From Flavobacterium tructae (GTDB lineage Bacteria > Bacteroidota > Bacteroidia > Flavobacteriales > Flavobacteriaceae), in contig NZ_MUHH01000014.1 in assembly GCF_002217475.1 (NCBI RefSeq), positions 1 to 40,514 on the forward strand: DNA of 40,514 bases, given 5' to 3'. Made by a program: the position numbers and the translations under genes. Under the pieces are notes generated by a model. It was not told the DNA's origin. It worked only from the letters and a program-made list of their open reading frames with translations, and ran no database searches. Positions 8,807-15,706 of the stretch are shown here, piece after piece. Each line of letters opens with the position of its first letter. The stretch's first letter is position 1.

Positions 8807-9892
8807 ATGAAAAATAACATTATAAAATCTACAGCGATACTATTTACAGCTTTAGTTGTACTAAGCTGTGAAAAGAAAAAAGAAGAAACTGCGAAAGCGG
8901 AAATCGAACCTAAAGTTGAAACTTTTCTTTTGGCCAAAGAAAAACTGACTACAGAATTGCGTTTACCGGCAGAATTAACCGGTTTTCAACAAGTCGATTT
9001 GTATGCCAAAGTGAGCAGTTTTGTAAAATTGCTGAAAGTAGATATTGGCTCGAAAGTAAAAAAAGGACAATTGTTAATTGTTCTCGAAGCACCGGAGATC
9101 AGTTCGCAATTGGCTGCTGCCGAATCCAGATTAAAATCGATGGAAGCCATATATGCCACCAGCAAAAGTACCTACAACCGTTTGTACGAAACGAGCAAAG
9201 TCGAAGGAACCATTTCTAAAAACGACTTAGAAATGGCCAGCGGAAAGAAAAACTCCGACTACGCACAATATCAGGCAGCCATCGCGGCACACAAAGAAAT
9301 CTCGATTATGAGAGGGTACTTAGAAATCCGTGCCCCATTTGACGGAGTGGTAGCTGCCAGAAATGTCAATTTAGGAACCTTTGTAGGTCCTGCAGGAAAA
9401 GGTTCCGATTTGCCTTTGTTGACCATTCAGCAACAGGACAAATTGCGTTTAGCCGTTTCGGTACCGGAATTGTACACCGGATACTTGCACAATGGCGACG
9501 AAATGAGTTTTAATGTAAAATCGCTTCCGGACACTTTTACCGCTAAAATTACCCGAATGTCCGGCGCATTAGATTTAAAACTGCGTTCTGAAAGAGTTGA
9601 AATGGACGTTCACAACACCCAAACCAATCTATTACCCGGAATGGTAGCCGAAGTTTTATTACCGCTTAACGCGAAAGACAGCACGTTTGTAATTCCGAAA
9701 TCGGCATTGGTAAATTCAGCCGAAGGTTTGTTTGTCATCAAAGTCCTGAACCACAAAGCCACCCGCGTTGACGTTAAAAAAGGTAGAGAAATCGACGACA
9801 AAGTGGAAGTTTTCGGAGATTTAAACCTAAAAGATAAACTGGTAAAAATCGCCAGCGAAGAAACTAAGGATGGGGATGTTATAAACGAGTAA
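8807..9892 (+). CDS. RND efflux periplasmic adaptor (HlyD/MFP family lipoprotein)
   Basis: 361 residues. The lipobox LVVLSC places the lipid-bearing Cys at residue 21, so the protein is anchored in the inner membrane facing the periplasm. It shows the adaptor order: beta strand and first lipoyl half (LYAKVSSFVKLLKVDIGSKVKKGQ), an alpha-helical hairpin (about residues 95-165), second lipoyl half (IRAPFDGVVAARNVNLGTFV) and a beta-barrel with membrane-proximal domain. It should bridge the RND pump at 5414 and the channel at 4016. It is the last gene of the operon, 102 bases after the pump gene; the gap holds the tandem repeat, so a second promoter cannot be excluded. A terminator follows at 9973. 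Confidence 0.92.
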   Translation: MKNNIIKSTAILFTALVVLSCEKKKEETAKAEIEPKVETFLLAKEKLTTELRLPAELTGFQQVDLYAKVSSFVKLLKVDIGSKVKKGQLLIVLEAPEISSQLAAAESRLKSMEAIYATSKSTYNRLYETSKVEGTISKNDLEMASGKKNSDYAQYQAAIAAHKEISIMRGYLEIRAPFDGVVAARNVNLGTFVGPAGKGSDLPLLTIQQQDKLRLAVSVPELYTGYLHNGDEMSFNVKSLPDTFTAKITRMSGALDLKLRSERVEMDVHNTQTNLLPGMVAEVLLPLNAKDSTFVIPKSALVNSAEGLFVIKVLNHKATRVDVKKGREIDDKVEVFGDLNLKDKLVKIASEETKDGDVINE

Positions 9893-9972
9893 CCTGCGTT
9901 TTGTCTTCTTTTTAGTGGATTACCAATTACTGTACGCATTTTTAGGAATGCAAAATTAAAATTTGCATTAGG

Positions 9973-10006
9973 ACAGCTCTCATTGATTTGGGGGCTGTTT
10001 TTTTTT
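9973..10006 (+). terminator. Terminator of first efflux operon
   Basis: ACAGC (9973-9977) pairs with GCTGT (9994-9998), followed by nine T. A second small hairpin (AATGCAAA 9947-9954 with TTTGCATT 9962-9969) lies just before. Downstream DNA becomes visibly richer in A and T. The rest of the gap up to 10219 holds only the promoter element at 10163. Confidence 0.75.
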
Positions 10007-10162
10007 ATTCCTATTAATCTCTCTTTATAATTACAATATTTTTCTCAAAAAATAAATCAGGTATTAATACTCGCTTTTTTCGTTCAATTAATTATTAAAC
10101 TTGTTCCGAATGAATTATAGACTAAATATGGTTTTCCGTAAAAAGTATATATCTGGAGTATT

Positions 10163-10170
10163 TACATTTG
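10163..10170 (+). promoter_or_regulatory. Promoter -7 element (TACATTTG)
   Basis: Matches TAnnTTTG. Its final TTG is in frame with the next gene and could be misread as a start codon, but transcription would begin after it. This decides in favour of the ATG at 10219. Confidence 0.6.
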
Positions 10171-10218
10171 TATCAATCATTACATAAACACTTAAAAATC
10201 ATTGAATTATTGACAAAT

Positions 10219-10899
10219 ATGAAAAAAGTAACAATAAAAGAACTAATTGAGTTTCGAGAAAAAAATGATAGAACCAAAATCACTTTTGTTAAAAATCTTC
10301 ATAAAGAGAAAATAAAATCTGAAGGAAATTCTGGCGGTGATTACTGGATAAGTTGCCTAAGTGCCATTAGAAATACTTTTAAGAGTGATAATATAGATTT
10401 ACTAGACGAAAAAATCAAACTATTACAAGACAAAATTAGAATAGAAGAACATGATAAGAATAAAAATCAGTTTCAAAAAAATCTTGATATTGTAAATAAT
10501 TTTAAAGACTATGATTTTCAACACTTAAAGCCTAATGTTGATTTGAATTATTTAACTCAACCAAAAGATCAAGCAATAATCACTATTAAAAAATTTCCGA
10601 TTGAAGCTAAACCTTGTCATATTTATACATTTTCAAACAATGGTAGTGAGGAAATTGCAGGGATTTGGTTCATAGCCCAAAAAGAAGGATTCAAAAAAAG
10701 TGAATTAGGAATGTTTACTGACATGATTTATCGATATCTTGATAAGTATTATTCAAAGGAATTTTATATAAATCCTGATTATTGCATTGCGGTCGACTTA
10801 TTTAATGGACATGAAGTAAACTATTCTCAAATAAAAAGTGGTAAAATTCCAATTTTGATTGAATCGACATTGGATGATTTGAAGAAATTTGATAATTGA
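10219..10899 (+). CDS. Unrecognised cytoplasmic protein in AT-rich block
   Basis: 226 residues from the ATG at 10219. I do not recognise the family. The N-terminal 90 residues are charged and helical (IKELIEFREKNDRTKITF, GGDYWISCLSAIRNTF), followed by a Lys/Glu-rich probable coiled region, then an alpha/beta C-terminal half with strands AIITIKKFPI, CHIYTFSNNG and AGIWFIAQK, a helix MFTDMIYRYLDKYY, a strand ending DYCIAVDLFNG and a closing IPILIESTLDDLKKF. No signal peptide or membrane helix. Its own promoter lies at 10163. It is 40 bases before the Cys-rich gene and much more AT-rich than the efflux genes, which suggests transfer. A role with the GIY-YIG protein downstream is possible but unsupported beyond position. 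Confidence 0.8.
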   Translation: MKKVTIKELIEFREKNDRTKITFVKNLHKEKIKSEGNSGGDYWISCLSAIRNTFKSDNIDLLDEKIKLLQDKIRIEEHDKNKNQFQKNLDIVNNFKDYDFQHLKPNVDLNYLTQPKDQAIITIKKFPIEAKPCHIYTFSNNGSEEIAGIWFIAQKEGFKKSELGMFTDMIYRYLDKYYSKEFYINPDYCIAVDLFNGHEVNYSQIKSGKIPILIESTLDDLKKFDN

Positions 10900-10939
10900 T
10901 CTTGAGAACTAATATTATACCTGAGTTAATATAAATTCA

Positions 10940-11215
10940 ATGCGGATAACAAAAAAAATAATTCAAAAAAAAGTAATTTACTTATTTCTAATATTTTCTC
11001 TTCTCCAAAGTAATTCAATATTTGCTGGACGATGCTCAGGCTCCTCAAATTGCAACGCGTGTTCAAGCTGTAATTATTGTGGTCATTGTAATAGTGGAGG
11101 CAGTTGTGGAGTCTGTGGCGGAGGTAGTTCTTCAAGTTTTGGAAAATGGATGTTAATAGGATTCGGAATTTTTATAGCAATTGGATTTTTTAGTGATAAT
11201 AATAAAAAGAAATAA
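10940..11215 (+). CDS. Small Cys-rich exported protein with C-terminal membrane helix
   Basis: 91 residues. A basic, hydrophobic N-terminus (residues 1-29, ending SNSIFA) looks like a signal peptide cut before G30. Residues 32-59 hold eight Cys in a regular pattern, C-x5-C-x2-C-x2-C-x2-C-x2-C-x5-C-x2-C (positions 32, 38, 41, 44, 47, 50, 56, 59), with one His at 49. A Gly/Ser stretch (60-66) leads to a single membrane helix (69-84) and a basic tail. The Cys run suggests a metal or disulfide-rich module outside the cytoplasm, held to the inner membrane. No function known to me. Its stop (11213-11215) directly abuts the ATG of the GIY-YIG gene, so the two are co-translated. Confidence 0.8.
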   Translation: MRITKKIIQKKVIYLFLIFSLLQSNSIFAGRCSGSSNCNACSSCNYCGHCNSGGSCGVCGGGSSSSFGKWMLIGFGIFIAIGFFSDNNKKK

Positions 11216-11755
11216 ATGATTAAAGAAATAGATTCAGAAATAACAAAACAACTTTATTTAATTAAGGCATTTAGCAATGAACTTCATTTTAAAGAGATAT
11301 GTCAATTTGAATTAAATGAAAAATTAGACAATATTCCATGGGATATTCTAAATCATCCCGGTATTTATCTAATAGAAGTAAGAAATAATGAAAAATTTAA
11401 AATATATGAAGAATGGGTTAATGATTTTAAATTTAGATGGGAAAACGAAGATTATGTCAAAAAGTTTACTCCAAATTTTAAATTGAAAAGAATCAAAGCT
11501 CACAATGAATTAAAAGAATGGATTCCATTGTATATTGGGAAGTCTAAAAACATTAAATCGAGATTGCATGGTCATATTTATAAGGAACTGAGCAAAACAA
11601 CTTTTGCTATGAAACTTTTAGCAAGAGAAAATATGAAAAAAGAAATTTTTAGAATTAGTATAATAAATCTTGAGTTAACAAATTATGACGCTATAGTTCC
11701 AGTTATCGAAAATCAATTAAGAAATAGAATAAATCCACTAATTGGTAAACAATAA
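11216..11755 (+). CDS. GIY-YIG nuclease-like protein
   Basis: 179 residues. Motifs of the GIY-YIG fold are present: GIY at 49-51 (PGIYLIEV), YIG at 106-108 (LYIGKSKNIKSRLHGH) with the conserved Arg at 116, and a C-terminal Glu at 165 in IENQLRNRINPLIGKQ, which matches the catalytic Glu and the closing NP motif. The GIY-to-YIG spacing is about 55 residues rather than the usual 10 or so, because of a charged insertion (about 57-101, rich in Lys, Asn, Glu, Trp). There is no other domain. It probably cuts DNA, with target unknown. It follows the Cys-rich gene without a gap and is closed by a terminator. Known GIY-YIG relatives include homing enzymes, restriction enzymes and UvrC-like proteins; this resembles none of them closely by eye. 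Confidence 0.8.
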   Translation: MIKEIDSEITKQLYLIKAFSNELHFKEICQFELNEKLDNIPWDILNHPGIYLIEVRNNEKFKIYEEWVNDFKFRWENEDYVKKFTPNFKLKRIKAHNELKEWIPLYIGKSKNIKSRLHGHIYKELSKTTFAMKLLARENMKKEIFRISIINLELTNYDAIVPVIENQLRNRINPLIGKQ

Positions 11756-11759
11756 ATAC

Positions 11760-11792
11760 AAAACCTCGACCTTAAAAAGCCGAGGTTTTTCA
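11760..11792. terminator. Bidirectional terminator ending the AT-rich block
   Basis: AAAACCTCG (11760-11768) pairs with CGAGGTTTT (11781-11789), followed by T. It serves the plus-strand GIY-YIG gene and the convergent minus-strand gene ending at 11804. Confidence 0.85.
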
Positions 11793-11803
11793 TTTTATAA
11801 ACT

Positions 11804-12037
11804 CTACTCCTCACACAAATAAGGATTCAAAATCTCCGCCAGTTCATTGAGCCAGTAAAAGCTGTTTTCCAGACTGGTTCTTTCTTTTTCAAGAATTTCC
11901 TGTTCTCTGATGACTCCTAAAGCAAGTATGTGATTGGCTTGTCTTATGGCTTTTGCCATTTCGGTGGGATCGATGGTGTGATTAAAAAAATCAATAAGCC
12001 TTGTTTCGGCTTCTTTGGAAAAGGTGTTTGTTTTCAT
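11804..12037 (-). CDS. Small hypothetical helical protein
   Basis: 77 residues, all-helical in appearance, acidic, without signal peptide or membrane helix (segments TRLIDFFNHTIDPTEMAKAIRQAN and LENSFYWLNELAEILNPYL). I do not recognise a family. Codon choice and GC content match ordinary genes here and not the AT-rich block next door. The ATG at 12037 is preceded on the minus strand by a long leader: two TAnnTTTG elements (TATATTTG at 12176-12183 and 12239-12246 on the minus strand) lie 140 and 200 bases upstream. It is convergent with the GIY-YIG gene, sharing the terminator at 11760. Confidence 0.6.
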   Translation of the reverse strand: MKTNTFSKEAETRLIDFFNHTIDPTEMAKAIRQANHILALGVIREQEILEKERTSLENSFYWLNELAEILNPYLCEE

Positions 12038-12175
12038 AATTTGAAGAATTTAAGAAAAAACCCTCATGCCTTAGTAGTCTTACGCTTCTTCACGGCGTCA
12101 AAGCTCTTTCGAAACTTTACTACATAGCACAAGGGCAAATTTTATTTTATCTTAATTGTGAAGATTTAAGAGCTT

Positions 12176-12183
12176 CAAATATA
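12176..12183 (-). promoter_or_regulatory. Promoter -7 element (TATATTTG), minus strand
   Basis: Matches TAnnTTTG on the minus strand, and a second identical element lies at 12239-12246. Transcription from here would give the gene at 11804-12037 a leader of about 130 bases. No clear -33 element was found. Confidence 0.4.
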
Positions 12184-12319
12184 AGAAAAATCATCTAAAA
12201 AAGAAAGATTTTTCTTTCAATAAATTACATTCTTTTATCAAATATAAGAAATCTATATTTCGGTAAGCATTTATCGCATTTTTGTCATTTGTCAGGTCCT
12301 GAAAAAAATTACATCTATT

Positions 12320-12500
12320 TCTCATGAAGTCCCAACGGGGCGAAATATTTATAAAAAAAAATCACCCCATTTCAAAAAAAAACTGCGGGGTGAAATCTTA
12401 TTTAGCAAATGTCGCTCCGCCGGAGCTTTTGGTACGGCACGTTTTATGAATCTAGAAATATTTCATTCCTACGGAATTTTTTCGCAATGTTGTCATTTCG
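12320..12500. repeat. Cluster of small palindromic repeats
   Basis: Within the 654-base gap 12038-12691 are TCACCCC (12362-12368) pairing with GGGGTGA (12387-12393), the palindrome GCTCCG-C-CGGAGC (12414-12426), and GCGAAATATTTATA (about 12339) opposed by TAGAAATATTTCA (about 12450). These look like a dispersed intergenic repeat in two orientations. No coding frame or RNA gene is evident. Confidence 0.6.
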
Positions 12501-12540
12501 GAAACTTGAAACCTGAAACCTGAAACTTGAAACTTGAAAC
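12501..12540 (+). repeat. Tandem heptamer array (GAAACYT)n
   Basis: Five full copies and a partial copy of GAAACTT/GAAACCT in exact 7-base phase. The same heptamer occurs in reverse orientation at 27022-27066. Confidence 0.9.
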
Positions 12541-12624
12541 ATTAAAACAAACACCTAAAACACTACGATTCTGCCACTTAAAGAACCATTTCTTTAAAAT
12601 TTCTCAAAAATAATTCACTAGAAA

Positions 12625-12669
12625 ATTGCGAAACCGAATAGTTGCACGTATATTTGCAACCAATTGGTT
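12625..12669 (+). promoter_or_regulatory. Promoter and operator of the ArsR-SRPBCC operon
   Basis: TTG (12626-12628), 20 bases, then TATATTTG (12649-12656) match the Bacteroidota -33/-7 promoter. Two inverted repeats overlap it: GTTGCA (12641-12646) with TGCAAC (12655-12660) around the -7 element, and the perfect 12-bp palindrome AACCAATTGGTT (12658-12669) over the expected transcription start. Either would suit autorepression by the ArsR protein; binding is inferred. Confidence 0.65.
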
Positions 12670-12691
12670 TCTTAATTAAAATCAGAATAGT

Positions 12692-13012
12692 ATGAGACGC
12701 GACATTTTCCAAGCCATAGCCGACCCGACAAGAAGGTCAATTCTAACGCTGATCGCTGTACAGGCAATGACACCAAATGCCATTGCGGAGAACTTCAACG
12801 CCTCCCGACAATCGGTATCGAAGCACCTTCGCATACTGGTAGAATGTGATTTGCTTAAACAGGAACAACAAGGCCGGGAAATTTATTATTCACTTGAAAT
12901 TGAAAAAATGAAAGAGATTGATCAATGGTTAGAGCAATTCAGAGCCATTTGGGAAACCAAATTCAATCAGCTTGACGAACTATTAGTAACGCTTAAAAAA
13001 CAGAACAAATGA
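12692..13012 (+). CDS. ArsR-family transcriptional regulator
   Basis: 106 residues with a winged helix: [11 protein letters not shown] at the start, recognition-helix region [18 protein letters not shown] and wing GREIYYSLE. It lacks the Cys pair of metal-sensing ArsR/SmtB proteins and belongs instead to the subgroup that is paired with SRPBCC (AHSA1) genes. Its last four bases overlap the next start (13009-13012), so the two are coupled. It probably represses its own operon through the palindromes at 12641-12669. The signal sensed is unknown. Confidence 0.92.
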   Translation: MRRDIFQAIADPTRRSILTLIAVQAMTPNAIAENFNASRQSVSKHLRILVECDLLKQEQQGREIYYSLEIEKMKEIDQWLEQFRAIWETKFNQLDELLVTLKKQNK

Positions 13013-13506
13013 AAAACGATTTGCAATTTGATTTTACCGTAGACAAAGCCACCAAAACGGTAATCATAAACCGAGAATTTAATGCAGAACTTCCACTGGT
13101 TTGGGATGCTTTTACAAAACCGGAACTTCTCGATCAATGGGTAGCTCCAAAACCCTGGTCGTCTAAAACCAAACACATGACATTTGAAGTTGGCGGACGC
13201 AGATTTTATGCTATGGTAAGCCCAGAAGGTCTGGAACGCTGGGCGGTTCAGGAATACACTTCGATTACTCCAAAGACCAATTTTAAGATGTTCAATACTT
13301 TTGCAGACCAAAATGAAAATCGCGAACTGCCGGGCTCCAACTGGGATCATAGCTTCAGTGAGCAAAACGGCATTACCAAAGTGAGTATCAACATTTTCAA
13401 TGAATCTTTGGAACGTCTGGAAAAAATGATCGAAATGGGCTTCGAACAAGGTTTCAAAATGAGTATCGACAACCTGGAACAATTGCTGAAAACTTTATCA
13501 GAATAA
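13009..13506 (+). CDS. SRPBCC (AHSA1-like) domain protein
   Basis: 165 residues with the Aha1-C/SRPBCC pattern: [32 protein letters not shown], the strand [17 protein letters not shown] and the long C-terminal helix [19 protein letters not shown]. This fold holds a hydrophobic ligand in a deep cavity. Members beside ArsR genes are common and their ligands are mostly unknown. Second gene of a two-gene operon, overlapping arsR by four bases. Cytoplasmic, no signal peptide. Confidence 0.9.
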   Translation: MKNDLQFDFTVDKATKTVIINREFNAELPLVWDAFTKPELLDQWVAPKPWSSKTKHMTFEVGGRRFYAMVSPEGLERWAVQEYTSITPKTNFKMFNTFADQNENRELPGSNWDHSFSEQNGITKVSINIFNESLERLEKMIEMGFEQGFKMSIDNLEQLLKTLSE

Positions 13507-13524
13507 TAATAAAGAGACGCTGAT

Positions 13525-13672
13525 TGCACGGATTCGTTTCACGAAAACGCGGATCAACGCGGATTTTTACGGTAGTAATATTTTGAAGACATCAATTAAC
13601 TTCTACCTAATAATATAAAAAAATCTGTGTTGATCCGCGTTTTCGCAGAGCGAATCAGTACCATCCGTGTGC
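13525..13672. repeat. Palindromic element, CGCGGATCAACGCGGAT type
   Basis: Arm 13525-13567 and arm 13619-13665 are imperfect inverted copies (CACGGATTCG..GCGGATCAACGCGGATTTT against AAATCTGTGTTGATCCGCG..CGAATC..CATCCGTG) around a unique 50-base centre. The same arms occur at 24526-24803 and, as a half copy, at 25498-25540. This fills most of the 300-base gap before the AraC gene. Confidence 0.7.
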
Positions 13673-13779
13673 TTTGTGCGTTCCAACTACACAGAACAAA
13701 AATTCACGCACAGTACCCCAAAATGTAATAACAGAACAAATCTGTATAGCCTCTCTGATCAACTTCATGAAATAAATCT

Positions 13780-13787
13780 TACTTTTG
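13780..13787 (+). promoter_or_regulatory. Promoter -7 element (TACTTTTG)
   Basis: Matches TAnnTTTG, 20 bases before the AraC-family ATG. No convincing -33 partner. Confidence 0.5.
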
Positions 13788-13806
13788 ATCCAACACTATC
13801 CTCAAT

Positions 13807-14601
13807 ATGGTTTCGATAAAAACATTTGATCAGGCAACAGATTTAGAACAGCCCAGACGCGTTTTAAAATATATACTTGTGTATTGCACTTCGGGTTCGA
13901 CTGTTATTTCTGTAGATGAAAATGAATTTACCTTAACCCAAAATGCTGTAATCACCATTACTTCCGGTCAGATTCATTATTTTAAAAACATCGGGAATGC
14001 AACGGGATTTGTTTTAGAATTTACCTATAATTTTTTCTGCAAAGACGATACGGATATGGAATTGATTTTCCATAACGGACTGTTTTGCCACTTTGCTATG
14101 AATGAAATGATTGTGGTGGACAATGGCCCGTTTGTTGTTCAGGAATTAGAAACGATAGGCAAAGAATTACTACAAATGCCTTATCAATACCTCACCTCTA
14201 TTCACAGCCGAATTGAATTGATATTGATCGAAATCAACCGAACCAAAATTAATCGCGGGGATGAAATCTACAAACCCGATGCACTGTTTCTTCATTTTCT
14301 GGAAGCGATTTTACAAAACTTCGACAAAAACCTTTCTGTAAACGAAATCGCTGTTCTGATAGGTACAACAGAATCGAAACTAAACGAACTTTCGAAACTG
14401 CATACTAATAAAACGGCTCAAAATGTAATTTTTGGATTGATCATTTCCGAAGCCAAACGCCTTTTTACCTATGAGAAACTATCGGTAAAAGAAGTCGCTT
14501 ATGCTTTAGGATTTAATGATCCATTTTACTTCTCTAATTTCTTCAAAAAACACACCAACACTTCCCCAAAAGCCTATAAAGAAAATACTGCGCATTCTTA
14601 A
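13807..14601 (+). CDS. AraC-family transcriptional regulator
   Basis: 264 residues. The N-terminal half (about 1-150) is a cupin-like sensor domain (YILVYCTSGSTVISVDENEFTL, ITITSGQIHYFKN). The C-terminal 95 residues form the double helix-turn-helix of AraC proteins: first helix-turn-helix NEIAVLIGTTESKLNELSKL, second VKEVAYALGFNDPFYFSNFFKKHTNTSPKAY, the strongly conserved end. It stands immediately before a DoxX-cupin pair on the same strand (126-base gap), which it may control; that is inferred from position. Confidence 0.92.
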   Translation: MVSIKTFDQATDLEQPRRVLKYILVYCTSGSTVISVDENEFTLTQNAVITITSGQIHYFKNIGNATGFVLEFTYNFFCKDDTDMELIFHNGLFCHFAMNEMIVVDNGPFVVQELETIGKELLQMPYQYLTSIHSRIELILIEINRTKINRGDEIYKPDALFLHFLEAILQNFDKNLSVNEIAVLIGTTESKLNELSKLHTNKTAQNVIFGLIISEAKRLFTYEKLSVKEVAYALGFNDPFYFSNFFKKHTNTSPKAYKENTAHS

Positions 14602-14727
14602 TTTCCCCAATTCATCGTTTTTAATGTTTGCTTTTTCAATTGATTACATGCTTTTTCGAGGATTCTCTATTCTTTAGCAATACTGCCTTCCGCATCTTTG
14701 TATTGTAATAATTAAGCAATCAAAAAG

Positions 14728-15159
14728 ATGAAAAAAAATCAGAAATATGCCGTTTTGCTTTTGCGAGTTGCCTTAGCAGCAGGTTTTTTATCCGCCGTTT
14801 CAAGTCGGTTAGGATTGTGGGGCACACAATCTTCGGGTTGGGAAAACTTTCTGGTTTATACGGAACAAGTAAATTCTTTTCTTCCTAAAAACTACATTCC
14901 CACAATTGCCATTACATCGACTATTTTGGAAACACTATTGGCTCTACTCCTGCTCATTGGCTATCAAACTAAATTTGCGGCTGTTGGCGCTGCCTTATTA
15001 ACTTTTGGCTTTGCACTTGCCATGACTTATTCTTTTGGAGTAAAAGAGCCTTTAGATTATTCTGTATTTACCTTTTCTATGGCAGCTTTTCTTTTGTCAA
15101 CTGTAGAAAAATACCACTGGAGTTTAGACAAAATCCTTTCAAAAAATCAAACAAACTAA
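14728..15159 (+). CDS. DoxX family membrane protein
   Basis: 143 residues with four membrane helices (about 8-25, 54-76, 82-102, 108-124), matching the DoxX/DoxD-like family (LLLRVALAAGFLSAVSSRLG at the start, TILETLLALLLLIGYQTKFAA in the middle). Members act near quinone or thiol redox reactions, but most are uncharacterised. It is followed after 12 bases by a cupin gene, so they share a transcript. Confidence 0.88.
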   Translation: MKKNQKYAVLLLRVALAAGFLSAVSSRLGLWGTQSSGWENFLVYTEQVNSFLPKNYIPTIAITSTILETLLALLLLIGYQTKFAAVGAALLTFGFALAMTYSFGVKEPLDYSVFTFSMAAFLLSTVEKYHWSLDKILSKNQTN

Positions 15160-15171
15160 AAAATTACTATA

Positions 15172-15516
15172 ATGGAGAAACAAATCACAAGAAGCAGCGA
15201 AAAAGACTGGAAAGTTCTAATTGAAGAAGGTGTAAAAACGGATGGTATTTTTGCCAAGTCTTTATACTTTGACCCCACTACAAACAGACCCACTGTTTTT
15301 TTACTAAAATTTGAAGCGGGTGCTTCGTATCCTAACCATGTTCATCCTGCCGGAGAAGAAATTTATGTTCTTGAAGGCGAAGTCCGCTCCGGAAAAGACG
15401 AACTAAAAACAGGAGATTATATGTACATGCCACCTGGAAGCAGTCACTCTGTGTTTTCTAAAACCGGTTGTGTCTTACTGTTCAAAGTCCCCGAGGAAGT
15501 TGTAATACTTAAATAA
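15172..15516 (+). CDS. Cupin-domain protein (ChrR-like)
   Basis: 114 residues forming a single cupin barrel. Motif 1 is NHVHPAGEEIYVLEG (two His and two Glu as metal ligands) and motif 2 PPGSSHSVFSKTG with the last His. It resembles the C-terminal cupin of ChrR anti-sigma factors but has no sigma-binding zinc domain, so it is not an anti-sigma factor. It may be a metal-dependent dioxygenase or a binding protein. Second gene after doxX. Confidence 0.88.
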   Translation: MEKQITRSSEKDWKVLIEEGVKTDGIFAKSLYFDPTTNRPTVFLLKFEAGASYPNHVHPAGEEIYVLEGEVRSGKDELKTGDYMYMPPGSSHSVFSKTGCVLLFKVPEEVVILK

Positions 15517-15520
15517 ACAG

Positions 15521-15552
15521 ATCTCACATCTCACATTTTCACATCTTACATA
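15521..15552 (-). repeat. Tandem 7-8 bp repeat (ATCTCAC), left copy
   Basis: Units ATCTCAC, ATCTCAC, ATTTTCAC, ATCTTAC. They are the inverse complement of the array at 16627-16664 on the other side of the MarR-GNAT gene. Confidence 0.75.
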
Positions 15553-15562
15553 AAAAACCTTC

Positions 15563-15594
15563 TTGCAGGATCAGATTTTAATTCGGTCCTGCAA
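15563..15594. terminator. Hairpin after the DoxX-cupin operon
   Basis: TTGCAGGA (15563-15570) pairs perfectly with TCCTGCAA (15587-15594). On the plus strand there is no strong T-run, so termination is uncertain. Confidence 0.4.
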
Positions 15595-15657
15595 ATTGCT
15601 TTTAGCCAATAACAAAAGTCAAAAAAGACAAATAAATCTTAAAATTTACTTTTCCTT

Positions 15658-15689
15658 TTTGAATATATGTAGTCAACTACGTAAATTTG
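15658..15689 (+). promoter_or_regulatory. Promoter with MarR-type operator between its elements
   Basis: TTTG (15658-15661), 20 bases, TAAATTTG (15682-15689): a full match to the Bacteroidota promoter. Between them TATGTAGT (15666-15673) faces ACTACGTA (15676-15683), a near-perfect palindrome in the classic place for MarR repression. The transcript would start about 10 bases before the ATG at 15707, which fixes that start. Confidence 0.75.
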
Positions 15690-15706
15690 CATATAAATTA
15701 TTTTTT

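Noticed and set aside
10168..10218. Upstream TTG start for the unknown gene
   Set aside because: The TTG is part of the TACATTTG promoter element, so it precedes the transcript start. The same reasoning removed TTG starts at 25561, 26233 and 40453.
15172..15516. ChrR anti-sigma factor
   Set aside because: Only the cupin part is present. The zinc-binding anti-sigma domain and a neighbouring sigma factor are missing.
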